In this document: piece by piece, positions 24,777-32,807 of the stretch
Position numbering within the stretch: position 1 is the stretch's first letter
Layout of the letters: the number at the start of each line of letters is the position of its first letter
DNA from: an uncultured Oscillospiraceae bacterium
Lineage (GTDB): Bacteria > Bacillota > Clostridia > Oscillospirales > Oscillospiraceae
Reading direction: 5' to 3'
NCBI GenBank assembly: GCA_947599875.1
Contig: CANQFV010000022.1
Coordinates: 1 to 42,458 of the forward strand
DNA: 42,458 bases
Notes under the pieces: model-generated
Databases searched by the model: none
What the model saw: the letters and a program-made list of their open reading frames with translations, nothing else
Told to the model about the DNA's origin: nothing
Program-made: the position numbers and the translations under genes

Positions 24777-26672
24777 ATGAAAAAGTTGAAAAAGGCTCTT
24801 ATCCTGTTTTTGACCCTGGCGCTCTGCGTGTCCCTCGCGTCCTGCTCCCGGGACACGCCCACGCCGCCGGACGGCCCGGATACCCCGGACACGCCGGACG
24901 CCCCGGACACCCCGGAGGATCCCACGCCCCCGGACGATGAGCCGGAGGAGGACCCCATAACCGCGCCCATCATGAAGCGGGAGGATTTCCCCCGGCTGGA
25001 CGGCTCCACCTCCACCGCGCCCCTGGCCATCGCTATGGCGGCGCTGATGCTGGGGGAGAGCGAGGAGGAGGCCGCCTCCCTGATCTCCTTCTCCCGCACC
25101 ACCAATTCCTACTACAACCTGCTGAACGGCGACGCGGATCTGCTCATCGTCAGCGAGGGGAACCAGGAGGTATACGACGCCATGCGGGAGGCGGGCTTTG
25201 CCTATGAGCAGACGCCCTTTGCCGTGGACGCCTTTGTCTTTGTGGTCAACGCCTCCAACCCCGTGGACTCCATCACCGTGGACGAGGCCCGGCGCATCTA
25301 CACCGGCGAGATCACCAACTGGTCGCAGCTGGGCGGGGCGGATCAGGAGATCATCCCCCTCCAGCGCAACCCGGAGGCGGGAAGCCAGTCCCTGATGGAG
25401 AAGCTGGTGATGGACGGCACGCCCATGATGGAGCCGCCTGTGGAGTATGTGGCCGGGTCGATGGGCGGCCTGATGGAGGCCGTGCGGGGCTATGACGCCT
25501 CCGCCGGGGCCATCGGCTACTCCGTCTACTACTACGCGGAGGAGATGCGGGCCGCCAAGGGCCTGAAGCTTTTGAAGATCGACGGCGTGGCGCCGGAGCC
25601 GGAGGCCATCCGCTCCGGGGCCTACCCTCTGACCAACCCCTACTATGTGGTGATCCCCGCCTCGGCGGAGGAGGGATCCCCCACCCGGATCATCCGGGAC
25701 TGGCTCTTAGGGGAGAACGGCCAGCGTCTGGCCGCCCGGGAGGGGTACGTCTCCGTCATGGACATCCCCACAAAGCCCCGGGAGACCCTGCCGGAGGTGG
25801 GGACGCGGCTCTTTCCGGAGTACACCCCGGAGCTTGTTCCCGGCAGCTACGGCACGCTCATCCCCTACGCCGGGCTGCGGGTGTCGGACAGCGAGTTTGC
25901 CGTCTCCGGCTGTGTGTACGGCCTGATGACGCCCAAGGGACAGATCGTGGTGGATCCGGTGTACGCCGACGTGTGGATGATCGGCGATCTGCTTGTCCTC
26001 ACCCGGGTGACAGACGGGGAGAAACGGGTGGCCGTGGCCGCCAAAACCGGCGCCTGGTGTACGGATTTTGAGTATCTGGAAATCACCGGCGGCGACAACG
26101 GCCTGATCCTCTACAAGCAGGACAGCATCTCCCTGATCCGCCCCAACGGCGAGTCCGTGGAGACCCTGACCGCGGCGGAGATGGGCCTCACGGCGGAGGA
26201 GCTGTACCGGATGAGTCTCGGCCCCATCGAGGGGGGCGGCGGCGAGTGGCTGGGGGACAAGATCTCCGTGGCCTACGTCTTTGACGACAAGGCCAGCGTC
26301 CTGTGCTTCGACCTCACCGACCGGAAGCTGAAAACCGTTGACGGGGAGACCTGGGGCAGCTACTACCCGCCGGATGAGCCGGAAACCCCGCCCATCCAGG
26401 ACGCCTGGTTCATCTACGACTCCGCCCTGGGGAAGGACGGCCCCGCCATTTTGGGGAAGAGCGAGTGGACGGAGGACACCTATGTGACGAACTACTATTA
26501 CACCGACGGCACCTCCATCCCCGGCATCACCAGCGTGGGGTATAACCCCTACCAGTCCGTCCGTCTCGTGGGGGGCCTTATTGAGGTGCTGGACGTGAAC
26601 ACCGCCGTCTACTACGACATGAACACCCTGGAGGTGGTCTTCCGCACCTACCTGGGCTTTGAGGGCGACTGA
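24777..26672 (+). CDS. Phosphate-binding (PstS-like) lipoprotein fused to a WG-repeat-like region
   Basis: A 631-residue surface lipoprotein. It has a signal peptide with lipobox LASC (Cys 23), then a Pro/Asp-rich low-complexity stalk (about 25-60). A PBP-like PstS domain follows (about 65-330): the LDGSTSTAPLA phosphate loop, VVNASNPVDSITVDEARRIY and EITNWSQLGG. The C-terminal half holds a WG/KWG-like unit (YGLMTPKGQIVVDPVYADV) and related beta-rich sequence. GGAGGAA precedes the ATG. No pstCAB genes are adjacent, so it may sense or bind phosphate or another ligand rather than feed a transporter here. Confidence 0.83.
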   Translation: MKKLKKALILFLTLALCVSLASCSRDTPTPPDGPDTPDTPDAPDTPEDPTPPDDEPEEDPITAPIMKREDFPRLDGSTSTAPLAIAMAALMLGESEEEAASLISFSRTTNSYYNLLNGDADLLIVSEGNQEVYDAMREAGFAYEQTPFAVDAFVFVVNASNPVDSITVDEARRIYTGEITNWSQLGGADQEIIPLQRNPEAGSQSLMEKLVMDGTPMMEPPVEYVAGSMGGLMEAVRGYDASAGAIGYSVYYYAEEMRAAKGLKLLKIDGVAPEPEAIRSGAYPLTNPYYVVIPASAEEGSPTRIIRDWLLGENGQRLAAREGYVSVMDIPTKPRETLPEVGTRLFPEYTPELVPGSYGTLIPYAGLRVSDSEFAVSGCVYGLMTPKGQIVVDPVYADVWMIGDLLVLTRVTDGEKRVAVAAKTGAWCTDFEYLEITGGDNGLILYKQDSISLIRPNGESVETLTAAEMGLTAEELYRMSLGPIEGGGGEWLGDKISVAYVFDDKASVLCFDLTDRKLKTVDGETWGSYYPPDEPETPPIQDAWFIYDSALGKDGPAILGKSEWTEDTYVTNYYYTDGTSIPGITSVGYNPYQSVRLVGGLIEVLDVNTAVYYDMNTLEVVFRTYLGFEGD

Positions 26673-26747
26673 GCCTATGGGAGAAGCCCTGCGGGCTTTT
26701 CCGGCAAAGGGAGAAGATTAATTTTACAGTTTCCCCCGGTTTTGTTC

Positions 26748-26776
26748 TCGACAAGTCAAATTTTTCTTGATATAAT
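26748..26776 (+). promoter_or_regulatory. Sigma-A promoter of the DegV gene
   Basis: TCGACA (26748-26753), 17 nt, TATAAT (26771-26776). A CCCCCGG/CCCCGGGGG hairpin lies in the leader (about 26795-26817). Confidence 0.75.
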
Positions 26777-26857
26777 GATAGAGTACCTTTTTGTCCCCCG
26801 GACACACCCCGGGGGCGGGAGGCCCGGCGAAGAAATTGTATCCGAAAGGTGATCCTT

Positions 26858-27730
26858 ATGAGCGACTATGTGATCCTCACCGATTCCTCCTGCGACCTGC
26901 CCCCCAGGCTGGCGGAGGAGCTGGGAATAAGCGTCCTGCCCCTGCGGGTGAATCTGGACGGGCGGGAATTTCGCAATTATCTGGACGAGCGGGAGATCGC
27001 CTCCCACACCTTCTACGAGGCCCTGCGAAATGGTGGCAACGCCTCCACGGCGGCTGTGAACCCCAGCGAGTTTGTGGAGTTTATGACCCCCATCTTAGAG
27101 GCCGGGAAGGATATCTTGTACATCGGCTTCGCCACGGCCCTGTCCAGCACCTGTCAAAACGGCGCCGTGGCCGCGGAGGAGCTTTCGGCCCGGTATCCGG
27201 GGCGGGAGATTCTGGTCATCGACTCCAAATGCGCCTCGATGGGCCAGGGGCTTCTGGTCTACCTCACGGGCCTCAAGGCCAGGGAGGGCGCGAGCCTCAC
27301 GGAGGCGCGGGACTACGCCCAGGCGACCGCGCCGCGGATCGCCCACTGGTTCACCGTGGACGACCTGTTCTTCCTGAAGCGCGGCGGCCGGGTCAACGCG
27401 GCCACGGCGGCTGTGGGGACGCTTTTGAATATCAAGCCCGTCCTCCATGTGGACGACGAGGGCCGGCTCATCAATATGTCCAAGGCCCGGGGCAGGAGGG
27501 CCGCCATCAAGGCCATCTACGACAAGTGCGCCCAGACCGGGGACGATGTGGCCCACCAGCATGTGTTCATCAGCCACGGCGACTGCCCGGAGGACGCGGA
27601 ATACCTGGCGGGGCTTGTGGAGGAGAACCTCCACCCCCTGGATATCACGGTAAGCCCCATCGGCCCCGTCATCGGCGCCCACTCAGGCCCCAACACTCTG
27701 GCGGTGTTCTTCCTGGGAGACCAACGCTGA
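26858..27730 (+). CDS. DegV family fatty-acid-binding protein (FakB-like)
   Basis: A 290-residue cytoplasmic lipid-binding protein. It has LTDSSCDLPPRLAEEL at the start, the GNASTAAVNPSEF loop, IDSKCASMGQGLLV, and GGRVNAATAAVGTLLNIKPVLHV at about residues 170-195, all standard for DegV. Such proteins hold a fatty acid for phosphorylation by FakA. The kinase partner is encoded close by at 29097-30788 on the opposite strand, separated only by repeat DNA. AAAGGTGAT precedes the ATG at 26858. Confidence 0.92.
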   Translation: MSDYVILTDSSCDLPPRLAEELGISVLPLRVNLDGREFRNYLDEREIASHTFYEALRNGGNASTAAVNPSEFVEFMTPILEAGKDILYIGFATALSSTCQNGAVAAEELSARYPGREILVIDSKCASMGQGLLVYLTGLKAREGASLTEARDYAQATAPRIAHWFTVDDLFFLKRGGRVNAATAAVGTLLNIKPVLHVDDEGRLINMSKARGRRAAIKAIYDKCAQTGDDVAHQHVFISHGDCPEDAEYLAGLVEENLHPLDITVSPIGPVIGAHSGPNTLAVFFLGDQR

Positions 27731-27739
27731 AGAGGTCTA

Positions 27740-28105
27740 CAAAAAAGAGATCCGCCTGAAAGGCGGAAGGAAGATTCCCCCGAAGGGGGATAAGGTGTCC
27801 GCCCGTAGGGCGGGGAGGGGTTTTCTCCAACGGAGGAATAAGGTGTCCGCCCGCAGGGCGGACGGGGTATTTTACTTTCTCCCTTTTGATTTCGTCAAAA
27901 GGGAGAAAGTAACAAAGAGGGAAAACCGACCAGGGGGGATTTCGATTTCCCCCCTGGACCCCCTTGAACCGACCAGTTAGGGGGCTGCGGCCCCCTACTG
28001 GAGAAACCCCCGGGGAGCCCCCCGGGGGTTTTCTGGACGAATCGGTTGTTGCTGCCACGGGGCTGTCTGGCGCGCCCTTTGGACTGAGGAGGTGGAAGTC
28101 GAGGG
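27740..28105 (+). repeat. Module M3 multi-hairpin element, copy 2
   Basis: It starts about 10 nt after the degV stop. It holds the same order of hairpins as copy 1 seen on the opposite strand: GTCCGCCCG-type units, the ACTTTCTCCCTTTTGA/TCAAAAGGGAGAAAGT stem, CCAGGGGGGA/TCCCCCCTGG, AGGGGGC/GCCCCCT and AACCCCCGGGG/CCCCGGGGGTT. Compared with copy 1, the CTCCTCTTTTG arm has changed to CTCCCTTTTGA and its partner arm has changed to match. Confidence 0.82.
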
Positions 28106-28136
28106 CGGCTTTTCGGAGACGACACCTTCCCCCGTC

Positions 28137-28835
28137 TTTTGAGGAGGTGGGACAACAGGGACGGTTTCTTTGACTGAGGAGGTGGGACAAAGGGGACGGT
28201 TCTTTTGTACCACCAGTGCGCACACTGGTGTGACTAAAGAACCGTCCCCGTGTAACACCGGCTTCCGGGAAACACACGCCCCCCTCTCCGTGCCCCACAG
28301 GGGACGGTTCTTGTGAACCATTGTCGCTTGCGCTCCAATGTCCTACAAAAACCGTCCCCGTGAGGCAATGATAACACTCAGTTGTCGATACCTGAGGAGG
28401 CGGTTCAACAGGGACGGTTCTTCGTGGGGCACGAATGTGACTCACAAGAACCGTCCCTTTGGGACGCCGGCTTCCCGGTGATGCATATCGCCGCCTTTCC
28501 CTGTTTATTTTGCGGCGCTCAACCAACGCGGGCCGCCGTGGACGGCGGCCCGTACAGGCTTCCCGGTGACATCAAGGCCTTGCTCCGGTGTGACACGGGG
28601 ACGGTTCTTTAGTCCCATCTCCGCTTTGCTCCGATGTGACAAAAGAACCGTCCCCGCTGTCCCACCTCCTCAGAAGACGGGAAGCTCCTCTGAAAAAGGC
28701 GGGACTTGAGGGACGGTTCTTTTGTACCACCGCAGCGTCAGCGGAGGTGTGACAAAAGAACCGTCCCTCTGTAACGCCGGGTCAAGACCTCCGGTCAACG
28801 AAACACCCCCCCGCCCCGCGTCCCCATTTCAATTA
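28137..28835. repeat. Module M2 repeats, copies f, g and h, with one REP-like palindrome
   Basis: Three M2 units in a row. Copy f (28137-28270) has inner stem CACCAGTG-CGCA-CACTGGTG. Copy g (28300-28472) has two hairpins with other inner stems (around TTGTCGCTTGCGCTCCAA, and GTGGGGCAC/GTGACTCAC). Copy h (28588-28782) is very similar to copy d in its first half and to copy c in its second. A REP-like GGGCCGCCG/CGGCGGCCC with GTAC is at 28530-28555. A linker runs to M1 copy D. No gene was seen in 27731-29096. Confidence 0.82.
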
Positions 28836-29094
28836 TTTTTTCCAAGGACATGTGCCTTGGAAAAAATCCCTCTTGCCGCGCAAGTGACCAGTCCGCAGAC
28901 TGGTCGCACGGCGCGGCAGCAGGAAAGGGCCGCCCGAATTCCGCAGAATTCGGGTGGCCCTTTCCGCACGTTCTCTTTGGCATTGGAAGGCCGCAGGGGC
29001 TTACCGTCAGAGTAGGAGAGGCACGGAAAGCCCCCGCGCCAGAGGACTCCTGTGGCCTTTCAAGCCAGCGTGCCCCTGCGGCCTTCCAAGCCAG
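28836..29094 (-). repeat. Module M1 four-hairpin element, copy D
   Basis: On the minus strand it begins 2 nt after the fakA stop. Hairpin 4 is enlarged: TTGGAAGGCCGCAGGGGC pairs with its complement at 28984-29001 and encloses another CTTTCAAGCCAG edge. Hairpin 3 has stem arms GCCCG/CGGGT around GAATTCCGCAGAATTC. Hairpin 2 has apex CAGTCCGCAGACTG. Hairpin 1 begins TTTTTTCC at 28836. Confidence 0.87.
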
Positions 29095-29096
29095 CC

Positions 29097-30788
29097 CTAC
29101 TCCGCGGAGATCATGTAGTAGTACACCGGCTGTCCCCCGGCTATAAGCTGGATGTCGGCGTCCGGGAACAGGGAGGCCAGCTTCTCCTCCACGGCCTGGG
29201 CGGCCTCCTCGCTGACGTCCTCGCCATAGAAGACGGTGATGACCTCCGGGTCGAAATCCCGCACCGCGTCGGCGATGCCGCCGATCAGCTCCGCCAGATC
29301 CGAGGTGCTGGCCAGCAGCTGGTTCTCCAGCAGCGCCAGGTACTCCCCCGCCCTGATCTGTGTCCCGTCGAACTCCGAATCCCTGGCCGCGTAAGTCACG
29401 AGGGCCGTGTGGACGGTGGCGCAGGCGTCGGTCATGGCGTCGGTCAGCTCGTCCGTCTCCAGCGTGTCGTCAAAGCACACCAGGGCGGAGATGCCCTGCG
29501 GCACGGTCTTGGAGGGGATGACCACCACGTTCTTATCCGTCAGTCTGTCGCACTGCTGGGCGGCCATAATGATATTCTTGTTGTTGGGCAGGACGAACAC
29601 CGTCTGGGCCGGGACGGACTGGACGGCCCGCAGGATGTCCTCCGTGGAGGGGTTCATGGTCTGCCCGCCTGTCACCAGGGCGTCAACGCCCAGGTTCTTG
29701 AACACGGCCTCCATGCCCTGTCCGGCGCAGACGGAGACAAGGCCGTACTTCTTCTCCGGGGGCGCCTCCCCCTGCTCCTCCATCGCCTCAAGCTCCTTCT
29801 CCACCGCCTCTAAATCGTCGGTGGACTGGGCCTTTCTCCCCGCGGCCAGGTCGTCCCGCTGGGTCACCATGTTTTCGATCTTGGCCAGCTCCAGCACCCC
29901 GTACTGCTGGGCGGCGTTCAGGGCGTCGCCGGGGGTGTTGGTGTGTACATGGACTTTAAACGCCTCGTCGTCCTCGCCGATGACAAGGCTGTCACCGATG
30001 GACCCCAGGTACTCCCGGAACGGCTCCAGATCCACATCCGGCTGGCTCTTGCGCACGATGAAGACCGTGTCAAAGGCGAAGGTGATCTCCTCATCCGAAA
30101 GGCCGGCGAAATCCGCCGCCTCGCGGACGTCCTCCTCCGTGCCGGTATGCTCCACGGGCTTGCCCAGGACGGCGGCCAGCATCCCCCGCAGGATGTACAG
30201 ATACCCCTTGCCCCCGGCGTCCACCACCCCGGCCTTTTTCAGCACGGGGTTCATGTCCACGGTGCGGGCCAGGGCCTCGTCGCCGGCGGCCAGCATCTTC
30301 TCAAACATCTCCTGGAAATCCTGTCCGGACTCGGCGTAGCCCTTGGCCGCCTCGGCGCAGACACGGGAGACGGTGAGGATGGTGCCCTCCGTGGGGCGCA
30401 TCACGGCCTTATAGGCGGCCTCCACCCCCCGGTTCAGGGCGGCCGCGAAATCCGCGGTGCCGCAGACGCTCTTCTCCTTCAGACTCTTGCCCATGCCCCG
30501 GAACAACAGGGACAAAATAACGCCGGAATTCCCCCTGGCCCCGCGCAGCAGCGCGCTGGCCACCGTATCGGATACGGAGGAGACCGTGGGATAGGCGCCG
30601 GACTTCAGGGCCGTGACACCGGATCCCAGGGTCAGACTCATATTCGTCCCCGTGTCCCCGTCAGGGACAGGAAAGACATTCAACTCGTTGATCTGCTGCT
30701 TGTGCTGTTCAAGAAGTGCCGCGCCGGAGACGATCATGCTCCGCCATAGCGCGGCGTCAATCGACTGTACCACTTGTGTGCCCTCCAT
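29097..30788 (-). CDS. fakA: Fatty acid kinase catalytic subunit FakA (DAK2/YloV)
   Basis: Phosphorylates the fatty acid held by a DegV/FakB protein, making acyl-phosphate for phospholipid synthesis. The 563-residue protein has the DAK2 kinase domain at about residues 1-200, with the nucleotide and metal loop FPVPDGDTGTNMSLT near 41-55 and ARGNSGVILS near 90. A middle domain follows, and a C-terminal DegV-like domain with FVLPNNKNIIMAAQQ near 400. The ATG at 30788 overlaps the asp23 stop (TGATG). The asp23-fakA order (yloU-yloV) is widely conserved in Firmicutes. Confidence 0.93.
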   Translation of the reverse strand: MEGTQVVQSIDAALWRSMIVSGAALLEQHKQQINELNVFPVPDGDTGTNMSLTLGSGVTALKSGAYPTVSSVSDTVASALLRGARGNSGVILSLLFRGMGKSLKEKSVCGTADFAAALNRGVEAAYKAVMRPTEGTILTVSRVCAEAAKGYAESGQDFQEMFEKMLAAGDEALARTVDMNPVLKKAGVVDAGGKGYLYILRGMLAAVLGKPVEHTGTEEDVREAADFAGLSDEEITFAFDTVFIVRKSQPDVDLEPFREYLGSIGDSLVIGEDDEAFKVHVHTNTPGDALNAAQQYGVLELAKIENMVTQRDDLAAGRKAQSTDDLEAVEKELEAMEEQGEAPPEKKYGLVSVCAGQGMEAVFKNLGVDALVTGGQTMNPSTEDILRAVQSVPAQTVFVLPNNKNIIMAAQQCDRLTDKNVVVIPSKTVPQGISALVCFDDTLETDELTDAMTDACATVHTALVTYAARDSEFDGTQIRAGEYLALLENQLLASTSDLAELIGGIADAVRDFDPEVITVFYGEDVSEEAAQAVEEKLASLFPDADIQLIAGGQPVYYYMISAE

Positions 30789-31138
30789 CAATCTATGTTT
30801 ATCGAGTCAACGAATACATCCACGGTGCGAACCTGGATGCCGGTGGCGTCCGTGACCTTGTACTTGACCTCGCTGATGATGCTGCTGCACAGCACCGGGA
30901 TATTCACGCCCTGATCCACAATGATGTGGAGGTCAATGTCGATGCAGCTCTCTGCGTAGGCGATATGAACGCCCCGTCCCATTGCCTCGGGCTTGAGAAG
31001 ATGGACAAGGCCGTCCGTCACCGAGCGCATAGCCATACCCTTGACGCCGAAGCAGCTCGTGGCCGCGTCCCCCACCAGAGTGGTGATGACCTCCGGAGAT
31101 ATTGAGATGACACCGCGTGCGGTTTTGAATCTGACCAT
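30788..31138 (-). CDS. Asp23/Gls24 family envelope-associated protein (YloU)
   Basis: A 116-residue member of the Asp23/DUF322 family. It has ARGVISISPEVITTLVGDAATSCFGVKGM at the N-terminal side, the VHIAYAESCIDIDLHIIVDQGVNIP middle strand and the EVKYKVTDATGIQVRTVDVFVDSI end. Relatives sit at the membrane and affect envelope stress responses. It is translationally coupled to fakA, as is usual. A ribosome binding site is not strong (AAAGGGGTG). Confidence 0.92.
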   Translation of the reverse strand: MVRFKTARGVISISPEVITTLVGDAATSCFGVKGMAMRSVTDGLVHLLKPEAMGRGVHIAYAESCIDIDLHIIVDQGVNIPVLCSSIISEVKYKVTDATGIQVRTVDVFVDSINID

Positions 31139-31173
31139 ATCTACACCCCTTTACCGAAAAATTGTACCGAGTT

Positions 31174-31202
31174 ATTATACTATAAAATGATCCGAACTAC
31201 AA
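31174..31202 (-). promoter_or_regulatory. Promoter of asp23-fakA
   Basis: On the minus strand TTGTAG (31202-31197), 17 nt, TATAAT (31179-31174). Confidence 0.65.
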
Positions 31203-31274
31203 GATGTCATTTCCACGATTTTTCCCCATTTCCCCGGTTTTTCCCGGGAATTTCCCGTCTGTGGGAAAAAAGTA

Positions 31275-31303
31275 TTGAATTCTTTGAAAAAACAGTGTAA
31301 AAT
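31275..31303 (+). promoter_or_regulatory. Promoter of the 60-residue membrane protein gene
   Basis: TTGAAT (31275-31280), 17 nt, TAAAAT (31298-31303), with GGAGGT close before the ATG at 31334. Confidence 0.68.
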
Positions 31304-31333
31304 AACAGCACAACTTATCATGGAGGTCCCGGA

Positions 31334-31516
31334 ATGAAAAAGAAGAATATCCTTATCCTCATCTCCGCCGTCGCCTTTGTCGTCGCGGCGGTAACGGTCG
31401 TCATCGTATTCCGCAAACAGATCGCGGACTTCCTCATGTCCGCCAGGGCCAGGCTCCAAAAGCCCGCCCATCCCGACTTCACCGCCGAGGAGCGGGAATC
31501 CTTCGCGGATATATAA
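31334..31516 (+). CDS. Small single-span membrane protein, unknown
   Basis: 60 residues: a Lys-rich start, one membrane segment (about residues 6-25, ILILISAVAFVVAAVTVVIV), then a basic and polar tail ending HPDFTAEERESFADI. It has its own promoter and a good GGAGGT site, which supports expression. I do not recognise a family. The tail should face the cytoplasm if the positive-inside rule is applied to the RK-rich stretch after the helix; the N-terminal KKK makes this uncertain. Confidence 0.7.
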   Translation: MKKKNILILISAVAFVVAAVTVVIVFRKQIADFLMSARARLQKPAHPDFTAEERESFADI

Positions 31517-31539
31517 GGCGGAAATATAGGGCATAAACC

Positions 31540-31696
31540 AAGCGGGGACGCCATGTCCCCGCTTTTAGCCTGCGGAAAAAGCCCGCTTTTCCCACAAGGG
31601 GAAACCGGTGGGCCACGGGAACCTGGAGAACGGTAATGCCGGGTGAAAGCCTCCGGGCAACGTCAGGCACCCCGCCCCGCATCCCCTAATTCAATA
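31540..31696. repeat. Remnant of module M2 and linker
   Basis: An AAGCGGGGAC/GTCCCCGCTT hairpin right after the small gene (about 31540-31565) is a likely terminator. After it come worn M2-like pieces (GGGCCACGGGAACC, AACGGTAATGCCGGG) and the usual linker before M1 copy E. No gene was seen in 31517-31878. Confidence 0.6.
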
Positions 31697-31895
31697 TTTT
31701 TTCCAAGGACATGTGCCTTGGAAAAAATCCCTCTTGCCGCGCAAGTGTCCAGTCCGCAGACTGGTCGCGCAGCGCGGCAGCAGGAAGAGGGGGCGTGAAT
31801 TCCGCAGAATTCACGCCCCCTCTTCCGCACGCATCTTATTGGCAGGAAAAGGGTAACGGGTTCTCTGACGAGAACCCGTTACCCTTTTTCGCCAG
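31697..31895 (-). repeat. Module M1 four-hairpin element, copy E
   Basis: Hairpin 1 is at 31697-31727. Hairpin 2 has apex CCAGTCCGCAGACTGG. Hairpin 3 has arms GGGGGCGT/ACGCCCCC around GAATTCCGCAGAATTC. Hairpin 4 (31841-31893) is a long stem with loop TGAC. The XRE gene runs into hairpin 4, and its stop codon (31879-31881) lies in the stem. Confidence 0.88.
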
Positions 31896-32094
31896 CCCGG
31901 TATTCCAGGATATCCCCCGGTTGGCAGTCCAGGGCCTCGCAGATGGCCTCCAGGGTGGAGAAGCGGATAGCGCTGACCTTGCCGGTCTTGATCTTGGACA
32001 GGTTCACGTTGGCGATGCCCACCTTCTCCGCAAGGGTATTCAGGGACATCTTCCTGTCGGCCATCACCCGGTCCAGGCGTAAAATAATTGGCAT
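31879..32094 (-). CDS. XRE/Cro-type HTH regulator (YozG-like)
   Basis: A 71-residue DNA-binding protein that is almost entirely one HTH_3 domain: MADRKMSLNTLAEKVGIANVNLSKIKTG covers helices 1-3 and AIRFSTLEAICEALDCQPGDIL the rest. It follows the DUF2975 gene by 9 nt with GAGGTGG before the ATG. The XRE-DUF2975 pair is a common two-gene unit in Firmicutes. It is probably autoregulated through the palindrome at 32774-32800. Its last residues (AGEKG) are encoded by the edge of M1 copy E. Confidence 0.9.
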   Translation of the reverse strand: MPIILRLDRVMADRKMSLNTLAEKVGIANVNLSKIKTGKVSAIRFSTLEAICEALDCQPGDILEYRAGEKG

Positions 32095-32103
32095 TTGACC
32101 ACC

Positions 32104-32712
32104 TCAAAGCGTCTCGTCCGACTGGCGCTGCAGCTCCTCGCCGTAACGGAAGATCCAGGAGAGGAGGAAGAACGCCACCGGAATAAGCAAATATCCGGCC
32201 TCAAAATGAATATTGACCGTGTAAGCGGTGACGATTTCCCTGTTGAAGATCGCCATCAGGTCAAGCGAGGTAAAAATCATGTAATTGCCCACCGAGGACA
32301 CTACGGAAAAAATGACCACCTGCACCAGGGACACCCAGCCCAAAGTCCGAAGATTTTTGGAAATACGCCCGTCAAAGGGCCGGCCCTCCCGCATGGGGGA
32401 GAGAACACGATGAAGAATGTGTGCCCCGCACGCCAGGGTCATCAGCGCCACGATAGCACAGACGGCGCTGACGGAGGCCACCGCTTTCGGGTCAAGGGCG
32501 CTCCCGTTCTTGGGGGCTGGCCCCGACAGCTCCAGCCGGATCATACCGAGACTCAACGTCGTCCCGGAGCTTGTCCCCGTCTCCGACTGAATATCCCCGA
32601 ACAGCACCGCTATCAAAGTGACAAGAAATAATGCGGATAGAATGACACAGATCCACCGCACCGCCTTGGCGATCACATCCAGCACTTTCGCTGTCTTTTT
32701 AAGTTTTTCCAT
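32104..32712 (-). CDS. DUF2975 family membrane protein
   Basis: A 202-residue protein with four membrane segments (about residues 15-40, 85-105, 125-150 and 165-185). The topology and the SPMREGRPFDGRISKNLRTLG loop match DUF2975 proteins that are encoded with small XRE regulators. Their function is unknown; control of the regulator by the membrane protein is a reasonable guess. The start at 32712 follows GAGGAGGG; an upstream in-frame ATG is less likely. It is the first gene of the unit, behind a strong promoter. Confidence 0.85.
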   Translation of the reverse strand: MEKLKKTAKVLDVIAKAVRWICVILSALFLVTLIAVLFGDIQSETGTSSGTTLSLGMIRLELSGPAPKNGSALDPKAVASVSAVCAIVALMTLACGAHILHRVLSPMREGRPFDGRISKNLRTLGWVSLVQVVIFSVVSSVGNYMIFTSLDLMAIFNREIVTAYTVNIHFEAGYLLIPVAFFLLSWIFRYGEELQRQSDETL

Positions 32713-32742
32713 TGTTGTGCCCTCCTCTTTGAAGATGGGCAC

Positions 32743-32771
32743 AGTATACCACGGAAATTTATGTTTGTCAA
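32743..32771 (-). promoter_or_regulatory. Promoter of DUF2975-XRE
   Basis: On the minus strand TTGACA (32771-32766), 17 nt, TATACT (32748-32743). Confidence 0.82.
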
Positions 32772-32773
32772 CT

Positions 32774-32800
32774 AATATTTAACGATAATCGTTAAATATT
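32774..32800. promoter_or_regulatory. 27-bp perfect palindrome, likely operator
   Basis: AATATTTAACGAT, a central A, then ATCGTTAAATATT. Its edge is 2 bp upstream of the -35 hexamer of DUF2975-XRE and 7 bp from the dut stop codon. It is AT-rich in a GC-rich region. It is most likely the binding site of the XRE protein. Confidence 0.72.
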
Positions 32801-32807
32801 TGATGGT

